Assembly (NCBI GenBank): GCA_023415335.1
Contig: JAEZLD010000191.1
Coordinates: 1 to 45,259 of the forward strand
Length of the DNA: 45,259 nucleotides
From: Bacillota bacterium
GTDB lineage: Bacteria; Bacillota; Clostridia; Clostridiales; Caloramatoraceae
Direction: 5' to 3'
The position numbers and the translations under genes are program-made. This document shows, in pieces, positions 8,018 to 14,737 of the stretch (position 1 is the first letter of the stretch; the number at the start of each line of letters is the position of its first letter). Below the pieces are notes generated by a model. The model was not told the origin of the DNA and searched no databases. It worked only from the letters and a program-made list of their open reading frames with translations.

Positions 8018-9280
8018 GTGCGTAAAATATCGCATATATTGATAGTACTTCTTACTGTGGCATTAATATTTTCAAGCTGCAGTAAAACAAAGGATGATTC
8101 CTCGTCAAATAAAAGCACTGCAGATATAAAAATTGCAGTATTTTATAATGAGGATGAGCAGGGAAAGATATATAAAAAGCTTGCCAAGGCATACATGGAG
8201 GCTAATCCCGGCTCTAAGGTTGAGGTTGTTTATGGATACTCAAACAGAGAGGAAGTAAGCAAGGTATTATCAAAGGATGGTGGAATTGATGTAATAGGAC
8301 TTTCAAGAAGCCAGCTTCTGGAATACTCTAAATCAGGTTATCTTGTTGATATTTCTTCATTATCAAAAGAGATGAACTACGAGAATACCTTGTATCCAAT
8401 AAGCTTGTCTTATGGTACATACAATGGCAAGCTATATGGAATAGGGGACATGCCCATGACAGTTGAATGGTTCTATAACAAAAATATATTTAGTAAAAAC
8501 AACCTGACTGAACCAAAGGACCTTAAAGAGTTACAATCAATATGTAAAACCCTTAAATCAAAGGGATTAATTCCTATAAGCCTGGGAGGAATGGATGGCT
8601 GGACAACAAGTCTTCTTTTAGGAGCCATTACATCGCAAACGGCTGGAGCCTCAGATTTAACTTCAGATTATGGTTCTGATAAGAAAGCATTTACTTCAAT
8701 AAAAGGAATAAACGAAGGATTTGATATTCTTGGAAAGGTTTTTTCAAGCTGTATTGATGAAGACTGTGGAAAGATAAACTATACCAAAAGCGTAGAAGAC
8801 TTTGTAAATGGGGATGCAGCAATATTGCCTGCACTGTCAACAGCTCAGGATACCATAGATGAAATGAAGTCTAAAGGCTTCAGCTATGGGGTATTTAAAA
8901 ATGGAGTAGCCTTTAATGACAACCCAGAATCAATGTACAGTGCATCTGCAGGCCAGGTACTGTCCATTCCTCAGAATTCTTCAAAGCAGAAGGATGCTCA
9001 GGATTTTATTAAATTTGTTTTCAGTGATAAAGGGCAGAAGTACTTTACGGAACAGAAATATACTGCTTCATTAAAGAGTGTAAATAGTGGGGATAGTGAT
9101 ATGAATCAGATTATTCAGTCACATCTTGATGATACAAACAATGACTCCATTTTGTTTTATGATAACATAAGCCCTGATATGCTTGCCAATTTAGATTCTG
9201 TACTTGCAAATGTGGCTGATGGAATAACAGATGCAGAGAGTGCATGGAACAAAATACTAAGCATGACTTTTTCAAATTGA
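8018..9280 (+). CDS. extracellular solute-binding lipoprotein, ABC-transporter type (family 1)
   Basis: A 420-residue protein starting with GTG at 8018, with GGAGGTG (8004-8010) seven bases upstream. A signal peptide ends in a lipobox (FSSC; lipidated Cys at residue 21). A family-1 solute-binding fold typical of carbohydrate ABC importers follows, with IKIAVFYNEDEQGKIY, YGTYNGKLYGIGDMPMTVEWFYNKNIF (the hinge region with a conserved WFYN), and a late SAGQVLSIPQNS segment. It would capture a sugar or similar ligand on the outer membrane face. No permease or ATPase genes flank it, so it must share a transporter encoded elsewhere or act as a ligand sensor. A TATAAT at 7970-7975 is a possible -10. 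Confidence 0.85.
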   Translation: MRKISHILIVLLTVALIFSSCSKTKDDSSSNKSTADIKIAVFYNEDEQGKIYKKLAKAYMEANPGSKVEVVYGYSNREEVSKVLSKDGGIDVIGLSRSQLLEYSKSGYLVDISSLSKEMNYENTLYPISLSYGTYNGKLYGIGDMPMTVEWFYNKNIFSKNNLTEPKDLKELQSICKTLKSKGLIPISLGGMDGWTTSLLLGAITSQTAGASDLTSDYGSDKKAFTSIKGINEGFDILGKVFSSCIDEDCGKINYTKSVEDFVNGDAAILPALSTAQDTIDEMKSKGFSYGVFKNGVAFNDNPESMYSASAGQVLSIPQNSSKQKDAQDFIKFVFSDKGQKYFTEQKYTASLKSVNSGDSDMNQIIQSHLDDTNNDSILFYDNISPDMLANLDSVLANVADGITDAESAWNKILSMTFSN

Positions 9281-9286
9281 TAAAAT

Positions 9287-9322
9287 AAATGCAAGAGAGC
9301 ATTAATTGCTTCTCTTGCATTT
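9287..9322. terminator. terminator hairpin between convergent lipoprotein and perR-like genes
   Basis: ATGCAAGAGAGC pairs with GCTTCTCTTGCAT with a one-base bulge. It begins six bases after the lipoprotein stop and overlaps the end of the perR-like gene, so it can serve both convergent transcripts. Confidence 0.7.
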
Positions 9323-9718
9323 GTTGCATATTCCGTAAAAATAAAGCTTATGGGACTGTATGGTGTAATCACTATCCCTCGCAGCAATTTCATTTAGAAA
9401 ACTAAAATCTTCACATATAATATCATCAACTCTACCACAGCTTAAACACATAATGTGAGGGTGGGTTTCAACGTTTGCATCATATCTGAAATTATCCTCT
9501 CCTGCATTTAACTCCTGTACCATTCTAATATCCACAAGAGTTCTTAGTGTCTTATAAACAGTTGCCAAACTTAGCATTGGGTAGTCGTCCTTTAACTCAT
9601 TGTATATGGTTTCAGCTGATGGATGCTCATTAGTAGAGCAGAGGAATTTATATATTGCATATCTCTGGGGTGTGACCTTAAGGTTCTTTTCCTTAAATAT
9701 ACTCCTCATATTATCCAT
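9302..9718 (-). CDS. PerR-type peroxide-responsive Fur family repressor
   Basis: A 138-residue Fur-family protein with an N-terminal winged helix (VTPQRYAIY and LATVYKTLRTL) and a C-terminal dimerisation domain. Structural zinc ligands are C91, C94, C131 and C134. The regulatory metal site is H32, D80, H86, H88 and D99. The residue five positions after the second zinc Cys is Asp, as in PerR (Asp104 in Bacillus subtilis), where iron-uptake Fur proteins have Glu. PerR represses peroxide-defence genes and is inactivated by iron-catalysed histidine oxidation; that role is inferred here. The start is supported by GGAGGTGA just upstream. The 3' end overlaps the convergent terminator. Confidence 0.85.
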   Translation of the reverse strand: MDNMRSIFKEKNLKVTPQRYAIYKFLCSTNEHPSAETIYNELKDDYPMLSLATVYKTLRTLVDIRMVQELNAGEDNFRYDANVETHPHIMCLSCGRVDDIICEDFSFLNEIAARDSDYTIQSHKLYFYGICNKCKRSN

Positions 9719-9754
9719 ATAATCACCTCCAAAGGAAAATCATTCTCTATTAAT

Positions 9755-9783
9755 AGTTTATGTGTTTTACGATAAATTGTCAA
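9755..9783 (-). promoter_or_regulatory. sigma-A promoter of the perR-like gene
   Basis: On the minus strand, a perfect TTGACA (9778-9783), a 17-base spacer and TAAACT (9755-9760) lie about 40 bases before the start. A short palindrome CTATTAATAG overlaps the -10 region and could be an autoregulatory site, but it matches the PerR box only loosely. Confidence 0.6.
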
Positions 9784-9785
9784 TA

Positions 9786-9815
9786 AAAATAGACAGGTTG
9801 ATACCTGTCTATTTT
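9786..9815 (-). terminator. intrinsic terminator of the RelQ-type synthetase gene
   Basis: A perfect 13-bp inverted repeat (AAAATAGACAGGT / ACCTGTCTATTTT, loop TGAT) follows the synthetase stop codon by seven bases on the minus strand. Its distal end touches the -35 of the perR-like promoter (9778-9783), so the two transcription units are packed with no spare DNA. Confidence 0.85.
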
Positions 9816-9821
9816 GAATAT

Positions 9822-10628
9822 TTATAACATTTCAAGTCTGGCCTGCTGAAGCTTCTTGTTTGTTTCCTGTAACAGTGCCTGGAGTTCACTGATATCACCT
9901 TTTTCAAGAATGATATTAAATCTGTTTTGTATGTCAGAAGCCTCAGAGATTTTACCTAATGATGATAGGGTAACCAGATTATCTAAGATATCAGATATAG
10001 TATTTGACTTAAGTTCAAATAACTTTTGCGCATCAATTATGTCAACTTTTATTTCAGACATTTCTTTATCCAGCAGGAAGGCAAGCTCTCCCGATATTTT
10101 AAGCCGCTGCTTTATGTTTTCAGGTATATCCTGTTTATACTTATAATTTAAGGAGTGTTCCACAGTAGCCCAAAAATTCATGGCTAAAGTCCTTACCTGT
10201 ATTTCAGCAAGCACTTCAATTTCTCCATTCTTTGTCTGTACAGGATACTTAATTATTATATGATAGCTTCTATAACCACTTTCCTTTTGATTTTTTACAT
10301 AATCCTTTTCATATACTATTTTCAGGTCGCGCCCATCCCTTTGGTGTATGATTCCTGATACTTTATATATGTCTTCTACGAATTGACACATAATTCTGAT
10401 TCCGGCAATATCTTCAATTCCCTCTGATATACGGTTAAGAGGTATATCCAGCTTTCTTGCCTTTTCAAGTATGCTTGATATTTCCTTTACCCTTCCTGTT
10501 ACAAATTCAATTGGGGAGTACTCATCCTGGTCCCTATATTGTTTTCTTATACTTTTAAATTTAATCTTAAGCTCCTCAACGGCCTGCTCGTAAGGGATGA
10601 GAAACTCTTTCCAATCATTTATCTGCAT
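9822..10628 (-). CDS. small alarmone synthetase, RelQ/YjbM type
   Basis: A 268-residue protein with only the RelA/SpoT synthetase domain and no HD hydrolase, TGS or ACT domains. Recognisable elements are IEDIAGIRIMC, the substrate-binding GYRSYHIIIKYP, and EIQVRTLAMNFWATVEHSLNYK. It should transfer pyrophosphate from ATP to GTP or GDP, making (p)ppGpp in the cytosol. RelQ/YjbM proteins are usually about 210-230 residues; here the synthetase core is followed by roughly 60 extra helical residues. The start ATG lies directly after GGAGG, too close to use it, but AAAGGAG 11 bases upstream can serve, and an in-frame stop just upstream rules out a longer form. It is transcribed alone. Confidence 0.88.
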   Translation of the reverse strand: MQINDWKEFLIPYEQAVEELKIKFKSIRKQYRDQDEYSPIEFVTGRVKEISSILEKARKLDIPLNRISEGIEDIAGIRIMCQFVEDIYKVSGIIHQRDGRDLKIVYEKDYVKNQKESGYRSYHIIIKYPVQTKNGEIEVLAEIQVRTLAMNFWATVEHSLNYKYKQDIPENIKQRLKISGELAFLLDKEMSEIKVDIIDAQKLFELKSNTISDILDNLVTLSSLGKISEASDIQNRFNIILEKGDISELQALLQETNKKLQQARLEML

Positions 10629-10825
10629 CCTCCCTCACGCTCCTTTCCGTATTTATTTTATCAGAAATAATATTAACTTTAAATAAAAAGTTGTTGTTAA
10701 TTATAGAAAAGCCTTCATACTGTCTGATAAGGCCTGATTCTTTTAAGCAGAGGCAGGCTCACGTTGGAAATATAAAATGAGTGTTTTTCCCCTGCTTTAA
10801 TTACTATTCATTTACAGCCATATTA

Positions 10826-11413
10826 CTACCTGTTAGGGTTCACCTTATTCTCAGTTCCTTTAAAAAGTCTGCTAATGTTTAACCTATGCTTGTATGTAAT
10901 AACAGCTGCTCCTAGCAGAAGCATCACAAAGTACAAATCAAATCCATAGTATATAAGAAATACAAACGATGACATAAAACAGGATATTATTGAAGCAAGA
11001 GATACATAATTCAAGGTATGCTTTAGTATCTTCCAGATAACTATCATACCAATACCAATTAAAGGGTTAAGAGCAGTAATAGTTCCAAAAAAGCATGCAA
11101 CACCCTTTCCACCCTTAAGCTTTAAAAAAATAGAATAGCAATGCCCCAAAGTTCCGGCAAAGCCGACAATTGCCCCCATATTGATTCCAATATAATGAGT
11201 GGCAATAAATGTAGGTATGAATACCTTTAGTACGTCGACAGCTTCAACTATCAACCCTGGAATTGTGCCCAAAACCCGCGTGGCATTGGTTCCCCCTATA
11301 TTTTTTGAGCCATATTCCCTTATATCCTTTTTGTAAAATATCTTACCTATGACAAGTCCGGTTGGAAAGGAACCCATCAAATAAGATAAAATGGAGAATA
11401 AAAAAGTATCCAT
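10826..11413 (-). CDS. plsY: glycerol-3-phosphate acyltransferase PlsY
   Basis: A 195-residue integral membrane protein with about five spans and the three PlsY cytoplasmic motifs: GSFPTG followed by GSKNIGGTNATRVLG (motif 1), GHCYSIFLKLKGGKGVA (motif 2, glycerol-phosphate binding) and KHRLNISRLFKGTENK (motif 3). PlsY transfers the acyl group from acyl-phosphate to glycerol-3-phosphate, the first membrane step of phospholipid synthesis, with PlsX supplying the acyl-phosphate. The length is typical. AGGGAGA five bases before the ATG supports the start. It diverges from the amidotransferase-like gene, and its upstream region holds two TTGTACA-type palindromes like those near the acyl-CoA synthetase. 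Confidence 0.93.
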   Translation of the reverse strand: MDTFLFSILSYLMGSFPTGLVIGKIFYKKDIREYGSKNIGGTNATRVLGTIPGLIVEAVDVLKVFIPTFIATHYIGINMGAIVGFAGTLGHCYSIFLKLKGGKGVACFFGTITALNPLIGIGMIVIWKILKHTLNYVSLASIISCFMSSFVFLIYYGFDLYFVMLLLGAAVITYKHRLNISRLFKGTENKVNPNR

Positions 11414-11501
11414 ATCTATCTCCCTTCATTATGCGTGCCCAACAAGCCTTACCTTATATTAATAGTCATGATTGCTTGGGCCATTATTGCTTCCGTATAT
11501 T

Positions 11502-11532
11502 ATTGTACATTTATTTTTAAAAATTGTACAAT
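11502..11532. promoter_or_regulatory. pair of TTGTACA palindromes upstream of plsY, possible operator
   Basis: ATTGTACAT (11502-11510) and the perfect palindrome ATTGTACAAT (11523-11532) are spaced 21-22 bases apart, about two helical turns. They lie between the divergent plsY and amidotransferase-like genes. The same octamer TTGTACAA occurs twice before the acyl-CoA synthetase. A dimeric repressor site is possible; this is inference. Confidence 0.35.
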
Positions 11533-11589
11533 GTATAGTTTAAAATTTTTAAAAACAATAGTAAAATATAAGCAAGAGAGGTGAGTAAA

Positions 11590-12327
11590 ATGACAAAACC
11601 ATTTATTGGAGTAACCAGTGACTATAAGATTTCTGAAACAGGTGTTTCTCTTGGAGAAGAACGATATTATGTGCCCAAAAACTATATCGATGCAGTGGTA
11701 GAGGCAGGGGGAGTTCCTGTTATAATTCCTATACTAAACTGTGAAGAAGATATTCTGAAGATAATGGATTCTCTTGACGGAATCATCCTCTCAGGAGGTT
11801 TCGATGTAAATCCTATATATTATGGAGAAGAGCCATCAGCTAACGTAGGTTTTACATATTCTCCCAGAGATATTTGTGAGCTTTTCATAGTAAAAGCAGC
11901 TATAGAAAAGGATATGCCAATACTCGGTATAAGCAGAGGACAGCAGATAATGACAGTTGCTTTTGGAGGAACTCTGTATCAAGACATAAGCCAGAATTCT
12001 AAAACAGTAATTAATCATGTTCAGAGAGCAGGCATTAATGATATAGGTCATTTTGTGGATATTAAGCCTGGTACAAAGCTTCATAAAATCTTTGGAACAG
12101 ACAGACTTCTTGTAAACAGCTTCCATCATCAGGCAGCGCAAAATATACCTAAAAACTTTATTGTAAGTGCTGTTTCATCGGATGGAATAATAGAAGCCAT
12201 AGAGCATGAAACCAAACCCATTATGGCAATACAATGGCACGCAGAGCTAATGATTAGAAACCACCCAGTAATGCTGAGGATATTTAAACACTTCGTACAG
12301 ACATGTAGCGATTATGACACTAAATAA
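11590..12327 (+). CDS. class I glutamine amidotransferase-like protein (PuuD/peptidase C26 family) with Cys-to-Ser nucleophile
   Basis: A 245-residue single-domain class I glutamine amidotransferase fold, closest to PuuD-type gamma-glutamyl-GABA hydrolases. It has IGVTSDY at the start, GIILSGGFDVNP, NSFHHQAAQ and AIQWHAEL (catalytic His and Glu; the usual WHPE is WHAE). The nucleophile elbow normally reads GICRG but here is GISRG, with Ser115 encoded by AGC at 11932-11934. The start is set at ATG 11590 because AGAGAGGTG ends six bases before it; a GTG at 11581 is the alternative. Normal members cleave gamma-glutamyl amide bonds. This copy is either a serine variant, inactive, or a binding protein. 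It is transcribed alone and ends at a terminator. Confidence 0.85.
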   Translation: MTKPFIGVTSDYKISETGVSLGEERYYVPKNYIDAVVEAGGVPVIIPILNCEEDILKIMDSLDGIILSGGFDVNPIYYGEEPSANVGFTYSPRDICELFIVKAAIEKDMPILGISRGQQIMTVAFGGTLYQDISQNSKTVINHVQRAGINDIGHFVDIKPGTKLHKIFGTDRLLVNSFHHQAAQNIPKNFIVSAVSSDGIIEAIEHETKPIMAIQWHAELMIRNHPVMLRIFKHFVQTCSDYDTK

Positions 12328-12355
12328 AATAATAAAATTAAAAAGTGAAAACAAA

Positions 12356-12390
12356 CAGAAACCTGCCTTGATTTAGAAGGCAGGTTTCTG
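12356..12390. terminator. hairpin terminator between convergent genes
   Basis: A perfect 14-bp inverted repeat (CAGAAACCTGCCTT / AAGGCAGGTTTCTG) lies between the amidotransferase-like gene and the convergent three-gene operon. It lacks a long T-run but is strong enough to act in both directions. Confidence 0.75.
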
Positions 12391-12414
12391 CTTGTAAAAG
12401 GAGCCTGAAGAATA

Positions 12415-13482
12415 TTATATTTCTTTTTTATTTAACATGAAGGATTCAATTGAGCAGGCAAAGTCATAGGCCTTATCTTCAATTCCAGAAACCTTAAGTA
12501 CGCTGAAGGGGTCATTTGCAGTTGCATACAGTGCAAAGGAAGGAGGCAGGCAAAAGCCCTTATTGATCACCAGAGAACCCATTAGCTGCCTGGCTACAGT
12601 GTCTCCTCCAGAATTCCCTGATACAATAACTGCATATATAGCTTTATTATAGAAGCTTACTTTTCTGTAAAGAGCTGTTAGCCTGTTTATTACTGCTGTC
12701 AGGTTGGCAGATAATGCATCATTATAATTTGGGCATATCCATATAATAGCATTGGCAGACTCTATGGCGGGATATATATCCTCAACCATTGCTCCTCCAT
12801 AAAAGCATCTATGCTGATTGCTAAAATGTATGCACGTTGTGAAGGAGCATCCCTTGCAGTCGATAATCGAACCGTTTTCTACGTGAAGCTCTTGGATGCT
12901 ACAGTTTTTAAGGTTGTTCTTTACAAGATTCCAAAGTAGAAGTGTATTGGAGGTTTTTCTTTCACTGGCATGAAGGGCAAGTATTCTAGGCTTATTGTCA
13001 GAGCATTCAATCTTAAAAGGTTTAAATAGTCTTTCTCCAAGGCTTAAACACCTGACAATGCAGATATCCTCAAGAGACATATAAATGGTCTTCTGCCAGG
13101 TAAGGTAGTTATCTAGTTTTCCAGTAGCTTCAGCAATAGGATGAGCAGCAAAGCAGCAACCCTCAAGGTTAGAGTTTAGAATAACCCATTGAGCAAAGGA
13201 TTTGGTATAAAGCTGAGTACTGCTATGTACGAGCACAGCTCCTCTTGAACCCTCCAATGTATTTCCATCCTTTTGTCTGAGGCTTGATATCATGCTTGTA
13301 ATAGTATCACATATACCAGCCATATTAAGCTCACAGGCAAACACGACATAACTGTTCTTTAGGTCTGGAAGGTCTTTTTCATTATTAATAAAAACTGCAG
13401 CTCTTTTCCCCAATAGGCTATTCACCATATTGACAAGCAAAGGGGAGGGATGAGCAGAAATCAGAACATATATCTTTTTCAT
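12415..13482 (-). CDS. two-part NAD(P)H-dependent FMN reductase-like flavoprotein
   Basis: A 355-residue protein; its ATG at 13482 overlaps the TGA of the upstream gene (ATGA), so the two are translationally coupled. The C-terminal half (about 165-355) is a flavodoxin-like NADPH-dependent FMN reductase: it opens PRILALHAS, holds a cysteine cluster C209, C212, C217, C226 (DCKGCSFTTC, then HRC), and continues IWICPNYNDALSANL and VIVSGNSGGDT. The cluster recalls iron-sulfur flavoproteins (Isf), but the spacing CX2CX4CX8C is not the classic one. The N-terminal half (1-160) opens similarly (KKIYVLISAHPSP) and may be a degenerate second flavodoxin fold. It is the last gene of the operon and probably provides reducing power or redox sensing. 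Confidence 0.7.
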   Translation of the reverse strand: MKKIYVLISAHPSPLLVNMVNSLLGKRAAVFINNEKDLPDLKNSYVVFACELNMAGICDTITSMISSLRQKDGNTLEGSRGAVLVHSSTQLYTKSFAQWVILNSNLEGCCFAAHPIAEATGKLDNYLTWQKTIYMSLEDICIVRCLSLGERLFKPFKIECSDNKPRILALHASERKTSNTLLLWNLVKNNLKNCSIQELHVENGSIIDCKGCSFTTCIHFSNQHRCFYGGAMVEDIYPAIESANAIIWICPNYNDALSANLTAVINRLTALYRKVSFYNKAIYAVIVSGNSGGDTVARQLMGSLVINKGFCLPPSFALYATANDPFSVLKVSGIEDKAYDFACSIESFMLNKKEI

Positions 13483-14723
13483 CGAGTAGCCCCCAGTAAG
13501 CCCCATAATCCCTGTATCCTTTCCAGCAGCACCTGTGGCAGATGTAATCTTTCCAGCTCAGTTCCTGATTGGTGCAGCCTGTTTCTACAACCTATGAAGG
13601 CACCTCCTAAAAAAACAGAGCTATAATGCCAGTCGCCTTCTATAAGTGCTATTATTGACAATGCACCTGAAGACATTGCAGGAGCCATATAGGGTTTATA
13701 GCCAATTTCCCTTACCTTTAGGTTGGCCCTTTCAACCATCCTAGTCAGTCTTTGTGATTTTTCTTGGTCATATCTTGGCACACTATCTGCAATAATAAGA
13801 CCATGACCATGAGGCCCAAATGCTCGACCCTCTATGGCATATTGGGAAAATTCACTAATCCTGCTGCTATAGTACAGGGCTCTGGCATTCATGACACCTA
13901 ACCCAAAGCCTCTTATCTGTTCTGGAGCAAGTCCATTATAATCAAAGCTGCCATCGCGTCCTGTATTACTGGTTTTAAAGGCGTGGGCACATAGCTGGTC
14001 CACAGGGTCAGACATTACTGCAAATATTCCTTTAAAGCCTGTCTTCCTGGCTTTTTTTGCATATAGCTCAATTATTTTAGAGTTAGCATTAAGCTGTGTA
14101 AGCCTTACATCCTTATTTTCGGCTCCTACAGGAGGCACCCCTGCGGTAACTGCAAATATAAATATGTCACATTCAAAAAGATTTTTTTCGTCTAATATTT
14201 CCACCTTGGGGAAATTACTGCTGAAGGAAGGACCGTTCACCTGATTAAGCTCATATTCATATCTCTTAAGCTTGTTTTCGTCCAGATCATATATTCCTAT
14301 TGAAGCAATATTGCTTCCACCTAAAAGCCTTAGCCCAAGTGCAAGCGTTCCCCCTACATCTCCCATGCCTGCAATGTTTATCCTCCAGCTGTCTGGATGT
14401 ACTGAAGAGAGTACATCCTTCCATGAAGGATAACATGGATTTAATGAAACAGCCTGGAGGTTTAATATTTTTTCTTTTAACCATAGGGCAGGCTCTGGAT
14501 AAACCTCCCTTGGATAATCAAGAAGTGTTGAGTCTTCTTTTTTCAGGAAGAGCAGATCATTATTAGATATGGAAAAGCTTCTCCTGGAAATTGCCGGGTC
14601 AGAGGGGTTAACTACATAAACACTTCCTGCACAACATTGTGCCTCCGTTTCTGACGAGGTATCAAAGTCCTGCAGCTTATTCTGAGATAATATTATGGAA
14701 CCGTTATATCTATAGTAATGCAT
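13479..14723 (-). CDS. divergent lactate/malate dehydrogenase-like NAD(P)-binding protein
   Basis: A 414-residue protein; the ATG at 14723 is preferred because AGAAAGG lies nine bases upstream, whereas the ATG at 14732 has none. About 110 unassigned N-terminal residues (with a CC pair) precede a Rossmann core: NIAGMGDVGG (about 116-125), an Asp at the end of strand two (IGIYD), VTAGVPP, VMSDPVDQL (in place of the usual NPVD), GLGVMNAR (where LDH/MDH have LDxxR) and GPHGHG (the likely GEHG histidine region). The order matches the LDH/MDH superfamily, but several catalytic positions differ, so ordinary lactate or malate oxidation is doubtful. It sits 14 bases after the giant fusion gene and overlaps the flavoprotein gene by four bases. 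Confidence 0.7.
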   Translation of the reverse strand: MHYYRYNGSIILSQNKLQDFDTSSETEAQCCAGSVYVVNPSDPAISRRSFSISNNDLLFLKKEDSTLLDYPREVYPEPALWLKEKILNLQAVSLNPCYPSWKDVLSSVHPDSWRINIAGMGDVGGTLALGLRLLGGSNIASIGIYDLDENKLKRYEYELNQVNGPSFSSNFPKVEILDEKNLFECDIFIFAVTAGVPPVGAENKDVRLTQLNANSKIIELYAKKARKTGFKGIFAVMSDPVDQLCAHAFKTSNTGRDGSFDYNGLAPEQIRGFGLGVMNARALYYSSRISEFSQYAIEGRAFGPHGHGLIIADSVPRYDQEKSQRLTRMVERANLKVREIGYKPYMAPAMSSGALSIIALIEGDWHYSSVFLGGAFIGCRNRLHQSGTELERLHLPQVLLERIQGLWGLLGATR

Positions 14724-14737
14724 ATCTATCATCCTTT

